Shown in pieces: positions 25,110 through 33,598 of a stretch of DNA of 64,000 nt. The first letter of the stretch is position 1, and each line of letters starts with the position of its first letter. Under the pieces are notes generated by a model that was not told the DNA's origin, searched no databases, and saw only the letters and a program-made list of their open reading frames with translations. This stretch comes from JAWXBR01 sp046595995 (GTDB lineage: Bacteria > Bacteroidota > Ignavibacteria > Kapaibacteriales > Kapaibacteriaceae), in the NCBI GenBank assembly GCA_046595995.1, contig JBKJNB010000148.1, positions 1-64,000 on the forward strand. The letters are read 5' to 3'. Made by a program: the position numbers and the translations under genes.

Positions 25110-27881
25110 ATGTTATCACTATCGGAAATTCGCCGACGGGCTGTGGACTTTTCACAGCGTTGGAAAGACGAGCAGTCGGAACATGCCGAGGCGCAAACAT
25201 TCTGGGGCGAGTTCTTTACAGTATTCGGACTCGACCGTAGACGTGTTGCGACGTTCGAGCACGCTGTACAGAGGGCTGGCGAGCGCGCCGGACGTATTGA
25301 CATGTTCTGGCCAGGCGTGTGTGTGGTTGAGCATAAGTCTGCGGGACGCGATCTCGGTCGCGCATACACACAAGCGCTTGACTACTTCCCTGGACTTACA
25401 GACGTGCAGTTACCGAGATACGTAATCGTATCGGATTTCCGGCGCATCAGACTGCACGACTTGATTGAGGACACGCAGACCGAATTCGCCTTGACGGATC
25501 TACCAGAGAATACGCACCACTTCGGCTTCATAAGCGGATACGTGCAACGGAAGTTTCGCGACGAAGACCCCGCGAACGTCAGAGCAGCGGAGTTGATGGG
25601 ACAGCTACACGACGCTCTCAAACACAATGGATACGATGGTCACCCACTGGAGGTATTTCTTGTCCGTATTCTGTTCTGCTTGTTTGCCGATGATACCGGC
25701 ATCTTCGAGCGCGACATCTTCGTGTCGTTCCTGGAAACCAAAACACGCGAAGACGGCTTGGGCTTCGGCTCGCAGATAATAGAATTGTTTCAGATCCTGA
25801 ATACCGATAAGCCAGATCGGCCAAGAATTCTTGACCAGGAACTCGCTGCATTCCCCTATGTCAACGGCTCCTTATTTGCGGAATCCATTCCCGTTCCAAC
25901 ATTCGACGCCCTCACACGCGAACGTCTTTTGAAATGTGCTTACTTCAATTGGCAGAATGTATCTCCTGCTGTATTTGGCGCAATGTTTCAATCGGTGATG
26001 GACGACGTGGAACGTCGCAATCTTGGTGCCCATTACACGAGTGAGAAGAACATTCTGAAAGTCGTTTCAGGCCTGTTCATGGACGAGCTGCACGACAGCT
26101 TTGAAAAGGCGAAAGACAGCACGAGTAAACTTCGAGCACTACACGAGCGTATGGCGAACATGCGCTTCCTCGACCCTGCTTCCGGCTGTGGAAACTTCCT
26201 CGTTGTCACATACAAGGAACTCCGATTGCTCGAAATCGAAATCTTAAAGCGCATCGAAGAACTTGGCAAAGGATCCGGAAAAGGGCAACTAGTAACCGAT
26301 GTTAGCGAGTTGTCCAAGCTGTCTGTTCACTCCATGAACGGCATCGAGATCGAGGAATTCCCTGCGCGCATCGCAGAGGTTGCACTGTGGCTTGTAGATC
26401 ATCAGATGAATGTTAGGATGTCGGAAGAATTCGGTACGTGGTGGGTAAGGCTGCCGCTCTCACAAGGACCGACCATTCATAACACTGATGCTCTAGAACT
26501 AGACTGGAAGCCAATCATAGCAAGTGAACCGAATAAGGAATGGTTCATTCTGGGCAACCCTCCCTTCATCGGATCGAAGATGATGACGGATGGGCAACGA
26601 ACACAGATCAAGAAGCTCTTCGGCAACGTTGCTGGTTCAGGTGTTCTTGATTTCGTTACGGGTTGGTACGCAAAGGCGGCGGCCCTTGTCCAGGGCACCA
26701 GCATCAGATGCGCATTCGTGTCGACGAACTCCATTTCTCAAGGCGAACAAGTTGGAATTCTATGGAAATTCCTTGTACAGAAATACGACCTGAAAATTCA
26801 CTTTGCGCACCGCACATTTCGCTGGAGCAACGAAGGCCGTGGTGTAGCGGCTGTTCATTGCGTCATCATCGGCTTCGCAGCCTTCGACGTCGAGAAGAAG
26901 ATTCTGTTCGACTACGACACGATTACATCAGAGCCCGTAAGATGCGGTGTGAAGAATATTAATGGACACCTTATTGACGAGGCGGAGATTTGGATCCTGA
27001 AGCGTACATCTCCATTATCGGCGGTCCCACTAATGACCAAGGGTAACCAGCCGACTGACGATGGCAACCTAATTTTCACACCACTTGAACGGGACGCGTT
27101 TCTACTTTTAGAACCGAATGCAGCACCCTTCATGCGGCGATTCTTAGGCGCATTCGAATTTCTGAACCGCGTCGAACGTTATTGCCTATGGCTGGTAGAC
27201 GCTAAGCCTGGCGAACTCCGGGCGCTCCCGCATGTATTGGCGCGCGGAGAACGTGTTCGAGTATTTCGGCAACAAAGCACAAAGGGGGCAACACGAAATA
27301 AGGCCGCGATTCCATTTCTGTTTGATGAGATTCGCCAACCGACGGCCACTTACCTTGCCCTTCCCGAAGTCTCCTCCTCTGGTCGCGATTATATACCCAT
27401 GATGTGGCTTGAGGCTTCAACAATTCCGTCGAACAAACTACAGATCGTCCCTGATGCCGATCTCTTCCTATTCGGTGTATTACAGTCGGTAATCCATATG
27501 GCTTGGACGCGTGTTGTTTCTGGTCGATTGAAGTCAGACTTTCAATATTCTGGAGGTATCGTCTATAATAATTTCCCGATGCCTCTGAACATTAAGGAAA
27601 GCGACAGAAGTCAAGTCGTTGCTAAAGCCCAAGTGATTCTTGACGTCAGACTGCGGTATAGCAGCGATTCACTAGCTGACCTTTACAATTCGCTATCAAT
27701 GCCCGCTGACCTGCGTAAGGCCCACACGTCGCTTGACAAGGCTGTTGATGCATGTTATCGAAAAGAGCCATTCAAGACAGAGCGAGAGCGCGTCGAGTAT
27801 TTGTTTGGGCTGTACAGGAAGTTGACGGAAGGCTTTGGTGCAGGCGTTCCGGCAAAGACAACTCGCAAGAAAAAAGCGTAG
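25110..27881 (+). CDS. MmeI-like type IIG restriction-modification enzyme
   Basis: 923 residues from MLSLSEIRRRAVDF; an upstream TTG would add 14. N-terminal PD-(D/E)xK nuclease with D64, E74 and K76 (RIDMFWPG then VEHKSAG), the D-X9-ExK spacing of MmeI. Then a helical spacer, an adenine-N6 methyltransferase with LDPASGCGNF (motif I, about residue 365) and GNPPFIG (motif IV, about 475), a target-recognition domain (FLGAFEFLNRVERYCLW) and the C-terminal FQYSGGIVYNNFPMP. Such single-chain enzymes cut at a distance from their site and methylate one strand. Length and domain order are complete, so it looks functional. Confidence 0.93.
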   Translation: MLSLSEIRRRAVDFSQRWKDEQSEHAEAQTFWGEFFTVFGLDRRRVATFEHAVQRAGERAGRIDMFWPGVCVVEHKSAGRDLGRAYTQALDYFPGLTDVQLPRYVIVSDFRRIRLHDLIEDTQTEFALTDLPENTHHFGFISGYVQRKFRDEDPANVRAAELMGQLHDALKHNGYDGHPLEVFLVRILFCLFADDTGIFERDIFVSFLETKTREDGLGFGSQIIELFQILNTDKPDRPRILDQELAAFPYVNGSLFAESIPVPTFDALTRERLLKCAYFNWQNVSPAVFGAMFQSVMDDVERRNLGAHYTSEKNILKVVSGLFMDELHDSFEKAKDSTSKLRALHERMANMRFLDPASGCGNFLVVTYKELRLLEIEILKRIEELGKGSGKGQLVTDVSELSKLSVHSMNGIEIEEFPARIAEVALWLVDHQMNVRMSEEFGTWWVRLPLSQGPTIHNTDALELDWKPIIASEPNKEWFILGNPPFIGSKMMTDGQRTQIKKLFGNVAGSGVLDFVTGWYAKAAALVQGTSIRCAFVSTNSISQGEQVGILWKFLVQKYDLKIHFAHRTFRWSNEGRGVAAVHCVIIGFAAFDVEKKILFDYDTITSEPVRCGVKNINGHLIDEAEIWILKRTSPLSAVPLMTKGNQPTDDGNLIFTPLERDAFLLLEPNAAPFMRRFLGAFEFLNRVERYCLWLVDAKPGELRALPHVLARGERVRVFRQQSTKGATRNKAAIPFLFDEIRQPTATYLALPEVSSSGRDYIPMMWLEASTIPSNKLQIVPDADLFLFGVLQSVIHMAWTRVVSGRLKSDFQYSGGIVYNNFPMPLNIKESDRSQVVAKAQVILDVRLRYSSDSLADLYNSLSMPADLRKAHTSLDKAVDACYRKEPFKTERERVEYLFGLYRKLTEGFGAGVPAKTTRKKKA

Positions 27882-27896
27882 GAATTCAATGCACTC

Positions 27897-28508
27897 CTAA
27901 GGCATTCCCCTCGCCACCCATATGCGTATCAGCTCTAGGTCGCGATCATTGACGACGGTGCGTCCGGGTGGCATCGGTACATAGCCTGCTCTACGCTCGA
28001 TGGTCTTCATGAAATTTCCGTAGAGCACTTCATTGCGCACTTGGTCATGTGTACGAAGGATCGGACCACTACCGCTGCGCTGCGTTGCGTGGCATCCGAT
28101 GCAGTAGAGGTCCACGAGTGGCCTTATGTGTTTCGCATATCGAACGTCAGACGTGTCACGAGGAACCGACGTACACGGTTCCGTGTGTGCGCCTTCCTCA
28201 ATCCATGTACGTATGGCAACAATCATGGTCGTGTCTAACCGTGGCCACGGCGGCGGAGGCATGCGAAGGGTTGTATCGGTTGTCGTTAGCAACGTCATAA
28301 GGCGGCTGTTTGTTGGGTCACCTGGGACAAAGAGTCCAGGTAGACCAAGCACGTCGTCGTGACATCCACTCTTTGCGCAGCCGGCATCGAGAACAGCCTC
28401 TACCTCAGTTGTGAAGCATACGGTGTCAACCGGAGGCGCGTTCGCTTCCTCGCACGCAACAATGGCGGGCACAATGAGGAGCAGGATGATGCGGTATAAA
28501 TAAGACAT
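27897..28508 (-). CDS. Lipoprotein with cytochrome-c-like haem sites
   Basis: 203 residues from MSYLYRIILLLIVPAIVAC; lipobox ending at Cys 19. Two haem-type motifs are visible: a spaced CAKSGCH (CX4CH) near residue 44 and a canonical CIGCH near residue 137, followed by possible axial ligands in MPPPPW and MPPGRTVV. The layout recalls planctomycete-type cytochrome c (PSCyt) modules common in Bacteroidota. It probably carries electrons or binds haem at the periplasmic face. It is divergent from the BNR-repeat gene with 59 bases between; the partners are unknown. Confidence 0.7.
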   Translation of the reverse strand: MSYLYRIILLLIVPAIVACEEANAPPVDTVCFTTEVEAVLDAGCAKSGCHDDVLGLPGLFVPGDPTNSRLMTLLTTTDTTLRMPPPPWPRLDTTMIVAIRTWIEEGAHTEPCTSVPRDTSDVRYAKHIRPLVDLYCIGCHATQRSGSGPILRTHDQVRNEVLYGNFMKTIERRAGYVPMPPGRTVVNDRDLELIRIWVARGMP

Positions 28509-28567
28509 AGATGTCTCAAATATCGCACGTATCGTATCTTCGATCAACTCAATTCTGAGAGGAACAC

Positions 28568-29929
28568 ATGATCGTCCTCTGCGCACTACTCCTGGTGATT
28601 GCCACCATAGCCCATGCACAGACCCCGCCGCCGCCACATGTGTGGCGTCCGCTACTTCCTGTGCTTGCCTATACCATTCGCATCAATCCCGAAGACGCTA
28701 ACAAACTTTACGTTGGGAACTGGTCAAACCAGCTCTATCGATCGTTTGATGCCGGACGCACGTGGACGATTGTCGAACTCGGAGATCTTAGTTCGGGTAA
28801 TCACCTAACGACGGTGCATGTGTGCCGGCAAGACACAAGCGTAATTGTCGTGGGAGGTTATGTGATGGACGGTGTGATGCGTTCTACCGATGGTGGTGGT
28901 TCGTGGAAGCGTGTTCTAACCGACACATTGAACCGTCGCATCTGGTTTGTGAGTGAAGCTATTGTCGATGATCCGCATGCGACAAACATTCTGTATGCTG
29001 CTCGTGGTACTGTTGCTAACGATGTTTATAGAAGTACGAACTGCGGAGAGACGTGGAAGGTGATGGGCACCGTGCCTATGACAGTAACAACGAAGCTTCA
29101 CACTATAGCTATACGTTCGGACAGTTCGAATATCCTCTTCGCCGGATGTCAGTCGGGTATTATTGTTCGCTCTGACGACTCGGGTAAATCTTGGCGCGCT
29201 GTTCCTGTCAACAATCGATTCGACCTGTACACAGCAGACGCAGAAATTCCGAAGATTACGTTCTCTAAACGTACACCGAACCTCGGCTATGCTATCGTTA
29301 CCATCAGCGACGCGGAACACATAGTGGGTAATGGCGGAACGTTGCGCACAACCGATGGTGGTGCAACCTGGAATCGTATTGCTCATGCCGACACAAGTCT
29401 GTGGGCCGTGGAATTCCAACCGGTTGGCGATCGAGAAGATGTATGGGTTGGCGGGTTCAGAACCTTTACGCTACCAACGCTCATAAAAGGAGACAGCATC
29501 GTTCGTCGCAGCACCGACAATGGTGAGACGTGGCTGAACTACGATGACGTGCCATGGATCCCTGATGAATTCGGCACAACAACAGCAAATGTGTGGGTCA
29601 TCAAATATGATACGCTCTCGGGTCGACTCTATCTCTGCACCGAGGCAGGCCTCTTCGTTCTCGAAGAACCAGTATCTGTTGCATCAAGGGGCGACGACAT
29701 GGGGCTAGACGTAATCACAACCGACGCCGGCATCTTGGTCCGTCTGCGCGACGGACGAGAGAGCGACGTAGAGGTGTTTACCTACGCCGGCGAACGCATC
29801 GCAGCTTCGACACGTGCATGCGAACACCGCATCGACCTCACTGGGCATCACCGTGTGCTCCTCGTTCGCGTTTTACCCACTACCGGAGTACCATTGTACC
29901 GAATGTATTATTCGCCCTCTTTTCGGTAA
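28568..29929 (+). CDS. Secreted BNR/Asp-box beta-propeller protein
   Basis: 453 residues with a signal peptide (cleavage after AHAQ). Repeated Asp-box motifs of the form S-x-D-x-G-x-T-W occur at least five times: RSFDAGRTW, RSTDGGGSW, RSTNCGETW, RTTDGGATW and RSTDNGETW, pointing to a beta-propeller of the sialidase/sortilin/YCF48 superfamily. The last about 75 residues (VEVFTYAGERI to the end) look like a type IX secretion sorting domain. No sialidase active-site residues could be identified, so enzymatic activity is doubtful. Ribosome site GAGAGGA lies 7 bases before the ATG. Confidence 0.8.
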   Translation: MIVLCALLLVIATIAHAQTPPPPHVWRPLLPVLAYTIRINPEDANKLYVGNWSNQLYRSFDAGRTWTIVELGDLSSGNHLTTVHVCRQDTSVIVVGGYVMDGVMRSTDGGGSWKRVLTDTLNRRIWFVSEAIVDDPHATNILYAARGTVANDVYRSTNCGETWKVMGTVPMTVTTKLHTIAIRSDSSNILFAGCQSGIIVRSDDSGKSWRAVPVNNRFDLYTADAEIPKITFSKRTPNLGYAIVTISDAEHIVGNGGTLRTTDGGATWNRIAHADTSLWAVEFQPVGDREDVWVGGFRTFTLPTLIKGDSIVRRSTDNGETWLNYDDVPWIPDEFGTTTANVWVIKYDTLSGRLYLCTEAGLFVLEEPVSVASRGDDMGLDVITTDAGILVRLRDGRESDVEVFTYAGERIAASTRACEHRIDLTGHHRVLLVRVLPTTGVPLYRMYYSPSFR

Positions 29930-29976
29930 CTGGTGGAAGCAGAGAACACGTCACGGTGGATAGCATCGAACCGACG

Positions 29977-31059
29977 CTACGGTGTAGTCTTCCAGCACGA
30001 CCAGCCCGAGTGCTGAAGCTTACTCGCATCACGTCCGAACTTCACCGGACGATACAATACTTCGACACCTGAGCCCATTAAGGGGCTATTGAACGGGGCT
30101 TGCTCTACGCAATCGCAATGCGCTAGCGTCAGCATCGGAGCCGCCGCAATCGATGCTAAAGCGGCTGTGTAGGCACTATCGATGCTACTTGTGTACAATT
30201 CCACTTTAGCCACGTCATACACTGCAACACTTACAACAGTCTGAACGCTTGCTGAGAGTTTGTCGAAGGCATTCCTAGCTACAGTACGTGCGAATGATGC
30301 AATGTCACGATTACCTAGCGTGTTCTCTAGATGTTCGAACGGCGCAACGTCGAGGTACGATAAATGAAGATTGGTTGGCGATGCGATTACGTAACGCGTA
30401 TGTGGCGCAAGCGCTGCAATGCTATGCGGAGTTCCATTAAAACACGTTGAAAGAAAAGCCAGATCGAAATGCTTGCTGTCGCTCGAGAATGCGCGCAGAT
30501 CTTTACTAAACTTAGTGACTGTTAGCGTAGAGTCTGGATACGATGCATCATAGTGTAGGCCTTCGACCTCCGGGATTTCGTGACCGAAGTATAAGAACAT
30601 CCGCATCGGACGCACCAGCGAACCGGGTGACTTCGACCGGAACTGATTGTATAACGCTCCGTGCGCTGCGAAGCGCGCAGCCCCTTCACCCTCGTCGCGC
30701 CAATAGGAGTGCGTAGCTGCTAGCTCACCATTGCGGTAAAAGTAGAAGTCGCCGTCGCGCCGCTTAAAGAAAAAGAGCGTTCTGGAGAGCGGCTTGTCGT
30801 GAAAGATGAAGACTTCGGCCTCGGGGTTTGCTCGCGCAACTGTTTGCGCCTTAGCCAGAGCTTCTTCGTCGGCATAATGGGCAATGCCAACCGTGTCGTG
30901 GTAGACATAGTTGGCATCACCGTGAATAATGAAGACGAGAGAGTACCGCGTTGGCGCCGTCTTCGCCAACGCTGACTCGTATACGCGCGGGGCAGATGCG
31001 CATGCCGACAGCCATACTGCAAGCATCGTGCATGCGATTGCCGAACCAGCACTCGACAA
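29977..31059 (-). CDS. Clostripain-like (C11, caspase-fold) lipoprotein
   Basis: 360 residues if the TTG at 31059 is used; the signal peptide then lacks the usual basic start, and a reading from further upstream (RRTKSILSSAG) would look better but has only ATT or ATA codons. The lipobox is LSAC. Caspase-fold features: LVFIIHGDANYVY, a catalytic-His candidate in FLYFGHEIPEVEG, and DLAFLSTCFNGT with the Cys nucleophile candidate, matching the order of family C11. It is preceded by a small membrane protein gene (23-base gap). Probably an envelope cysteine peptidase; the substrate is unknown. Confidence 0.65.
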   Translation of the reverse strand: MSSAGSAIACTMLAVWLSACASAPRVYESALAKTAPTRYSLVFIIHGDANYVYHDTVGIAHYADEEALAKAQTVARANPEAEVFIFHDKPLSRTLFFFKRRDGDFYFYRNGELAATHSYWRDEGEGAARFAAHGALYNQFRSKSPGSLVRPMRMFLYFGHEIPEVEGLHYDASYPDSTLTVTKFSKDLRAFSSDSKHFDLAFLSTCFNGTPHSIAALAPHTRYVIASPTNLHLSYLDVAPFEHLENTLGNRDIASFARTVARNAFDKLSASVQTVVSVAVYDVAKVELYTSSIDSAYTAALASIAAAPMLTLAHCDCVEQAPFNSPLMGSGVEVLYRPVKFGRDASKLQHSGWSCWKTTP

Positions 31060-31082
31060 AATTGACTTTGTTCTGCGAATTA

Positions 31083-31514
31083 TTAGAACAGTAGGATGAT
31101 GATAATGATGATGAGCAGCAATGTAACCAAGCTGATCGTCACTATTGTGTCTGCCTGCTCCATGTCTTGCACGAGATAATTAGCATAGTCGTTCAAACGC
31201 TCGTCCGCGATGCGTGTCTGACCGTTCGCGCCAACCAATGCGTCTTGCTTTTCCTTTAGCGTTGCTTTGAAGCGCTGAAGGCCAGCACGATCGGTAGCAG
31301 ACACCGAACTCATCGTCTCAACAACATCAAGCGCCTTCGTCATCTTGCTCAGAGACGCGTTTAGAATCTCGCGCTTCTGCGATGGATCGGTTGTTGCCTT
31401 TGCTTCTACAGCCGCGCTGTTGAAGTACTGCTGCAGCCCCTCTTTGCCCTGAGCTTGCGTCATCGCAACCGAGCAGACCAAGAGCATGATGCTTACAAGT
31501 GTAGTACGTGTCAT
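31083..31514 (-). CDS. Secreted/tail-anchored helical protein of unknown function
   Basis: 143 residues from the ATG at 31514 (a GTG directly before it is possible); AGGGAG lies 10 bases upstream. N-terminal signal peptide (to about AQG), a helical middle with heptad-like KALDVVE, RFKATLKEKQD and RLNDYANYL, and a hydrophobic C-terminal anchor TISLVTLLLIIIIIILLF. Not recognised. It is directly upstream of the caspase-fold lipoprotein on the same strand, so the pair may function together at the membrane. Confidence 0.7.
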   Translation of the reverse strand: MTRTTLVSIMLLVCSVAMTQAQGKEGLQQYFNSAAVEAKATTDPSQKREILNASLSKMTKALDVVETMSSVSATDRAGLQRFKATLKEKQDALVGANGQTRIADERLNDYANYLVQDMEQADTIVTISLVTLLLIIIIIILLF

Positions 31515-31689
31515 CACTGTCGTTCTCCCTAAGAGTATGTTGTCCGAGAATCGTGATCGCTGTGATCGTCGCGGCTACTATTGTCGTGCACAGAAGGTTC
31601 CGAACTTTTACGCAGACTGAATTTTGACGCTGGGTTGGATCATCTTTGAAACACGTTCGTCGGAGAGCCCCATACACAAGGAGGCATGT

Positions 31690-31884
31690 ATGAACATCAA
31701 ACGCGTATTTGGCGTAATTCTCACAGTGCTGGGAATTGGAGCTCTGCTCTACACAGGATTTTTGGCGATGAACACGGGTGGCGCCCAGCATGATGTACGA
31801 GGAATGATTGTGTACGGTGTGCTTGGCCTAATCTTCTTTTTGTCTGGCATGGGTCTCGTACGTGCGGTCAAAGACGAGGCGTAG
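31690..31884 (+). CDS. Small two-helix membrane protein
   Basis: 64 residues from MNIKRVFGVILTVLGIG, with an excellent AAGGAGG ribosome site 6 bases before the ATG. Two membrane helices (about 6-26 and 38-58) separated by a short loop containing TGGAQHDV, and a charged end KDEA. No family recognised with confidence. The 172-base gap upstream to the divergent gene contains no clear promoter consensus. Confidence 0.7.
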   Translation: MNIKRVFGVILTVLGIGALLYTGFLAMNTGGAQHDVRGMIVYGVLGLIFFLSGMGLVRAVKDEA

Positions 31885-31902
31885 CACGTATCGCCCGCTC
31901 GC

Positions 31903-33144
31903 TTAAAAGTAGCTGGCTATTCCTAAAGCGTAGGTGGCAGCATGGGTGGCTTCGTTACCGAGGACATCGTGCTGCCACTGCCTGCGAAAGTTGAACATGA
32001 TGACAGTAGAAGGCGTCGGCCTGAGTGAAAAGCTGACAGTGCCGGCTGTTACATCGTCGCCAACTTCTTGCGCAGTACTGTTGAATCGACCAACATTGTA
32101 ATCGATGTGGTCGAAGCGTACGCCCGCGTTAAACACGATATCGGAATAGTCTAAAAACGCAAATGTCGCAATTGGTACGACAGCCTCGACATAGACACCA
32201 TTCTGACGTCGTCCGAAGGTCTCGCCGGCGGATGGTGGGACGTCGATAAGGTTCAATGCGGCTTCGCCTCGCAGTGCCACGGGACCAATACTCGCGGAGA
32301 AATCTACCGCCAGTATCGTGAGTGCGCGTTTCTCGTCAACGGGCTCGCCTTCAACTTCAAATGTGTTGTAGATACCTCTATACACGGAGAGGCCAAGCTC
32401 CCCAATACTGCGATTACGCAAGGCCAGCCGGCCGCTTACCGCTGGACTTCCATTGCCTTCCTCGCCAAACAACGATGCCGACTTGCCCGCCTTTAATAGT
32501 GTGCGCCCATCTGTGTTGAAGATGATGCCGTTGTTCAAGCCATTCGCCACGTACGCATCATACGTGAAGACGAAGTCCCCTGTTGCCACACTGCCATACG
32601 CACCTCCGCCAACAGTTGACAGCGTTGCCGGTATTATTTCTGTGCTTACAAGGGGCCTACGAATGAATTCGTAGAGGGGGCTGTCGTGGCGGACATTAAA
32701 GCCGCCGATGGGCAAGAGAATGATGCCGCCTCGTAGGATAAGGGCAGGATCGATTTCGAAGTCGAGTAATGCCGTCTCAATGTTGATCTCTTCTGTACCG
32801 TGTTCGAACTCTATCTCGGCCAGGAACCGTACGCGCGAGCTAATGTTCGAAAACAGAAAGATGTTAAAGCGAGGAATATCCATATGGAGTCCGTTGCCAA
32901 CCCCGTCCGCAATCGTGTGAGAACCGTTCGCCTCTATGTATCCACCCAGCGACGTGTTGGCCGTGCTGAGAATAAACGGACGTTGAAAGATTGCCTGCTG
33001 GGCCGTGGAATCAGAAATGCTCTTCGTTGAATCTGGTGCACTTGTGTGCCCGTATAGGCTAACATGCGCGCTTGCGTTCGCGGATAGGTTAGCATGCGCA
33101 CTAATGCTGGCGAGGAACGAAAGGCAGAGAACGAGTTGTTTCAC
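31903..33144 (-). CDS. Outer-membrane porin-like beta-barrel
   Basis: Start taken at GTG 33144 (VKQLVLCLSFLASISAHA), which gives a normal signal peptide just after the Rieske stop; the ATG at 33183 would overlap the Rieske gene by 29 bases. After the signal there is an Ala/Ser-rich stretch with an imperfect repeat (ISAHANLSANASAH), then alternating beta strands ending in a terminal Phe (LGIASYF). Segments such as LGGYIEANGSH and LRGGIILLPIGGFNVRHDSP resemble phosphate-selective porin/OprO-like barrels. It probably lets a substrate of the Rieske/diheme pair pass the outer membrane. Confidence 0.7.
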   Translation of the reverse strand: MKQLVLCLSFLASISAHANLSANASAHVSLYGHTSAPDSTKSISDSTAQQAIFQRPFILSTANTSLGGYIEANGSHTIADGVGNGLHMDIPRFNIFLFSNISSRVRFLAEIEFEHGTEEINIETALLDFEIDPALILRGGIILLPIGGFNVRHDSPLYEFIRRPLVSTEIIPATLSTVGGGAYGSVATGDFVFTYDAYVANGLNNGIIFNTDGRTLLKAGKSASLFGEEGNGSPAVSGRLALRNRSIGELGLSVYRGIYNTFEVEGEPVDEKRALTILAVDFSASIGPVALRGEAALNLIDVPPSAGETFGRRQNGVYVEAVVPIATFAFLDYSDIVFNAGVRFDHIDYNVGRFNSTAQEVGDDVTAGTVSFSLRPTPSTVIMFNFRRQWQHDVLGNEATHAATYALGIASYF

Positions 33145-33154
33145 GTGAGCAGTA

Positions 33155-33595
33155 CTAAAGTTTGATGTGAACGTGGGTTGCATCGGACGTTACAGCATAA
33201 CGCACAAGCGATTCTTTTGCAGGAGGTGATAACACTGCACCTTCAGAGCTGAATTCGCTGCCATGGCATGGACATTCGAAACCAGTACCGACAGGTCGTA
33301 TCACACAGCCCTTATGCGTACATAAGAGCGAGAGTGCGGTGTAGTTGTGATCGGCAGTTCGCACGACGTGGATTGGGCCTTGCATTGCGCCGCTCTTGCG
33401 GACAATGACGGATGGCGTGGGCGAATCGCCAATATCAAAGGCGGTAAGGGGAATTGTAATGGTGCCACCAACATGTGTACCATCGACGTATTTAACACTG
33501 GCGCAACCGATAAGTAGCGTTGTCGCGCAGGCGCCTGTACACAAAACCCCTAATCCGGCAACCGTCGTTGTACGAAGAAAGTCTAATCGTTGCAT
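33155..33595 (-). CDS. Rieske [2Fe-2S] protein
   Basis: 146 residues. The N-terminus has a Tat- or lipoprotein-like leader (FLRTTTVAGLGVL, with LIGC around residue 30). The Rieske cluster motifs are complete: CTHKGC and CPCHGSEF, two Cys-x-His pairs plus SPPAKESL after them. It is not next to a cytochrome b, so it is unlikely to be the bc1 subunit; it stands between a diheme oxidoreductase (3-base gap) and a porin, suggesting a dedicated periplasmic electron-transfer module. Confidence 0.9.
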   Translation of the reverse strand: MQRLDFLRTTTVAGLGVLCTGACATTLLIGCASVKYVDGTHVGGTITIPLTAFDIGDSPTPSVIVRKSGAMQGPIHVVRTADHNYTALSLLCTHKGCVIRPVGTGFECPCHGSEFSSEGAVLSPPAKESLVRYAVTSDATHVHIKL

Positions 33596-33598
33596 AGT

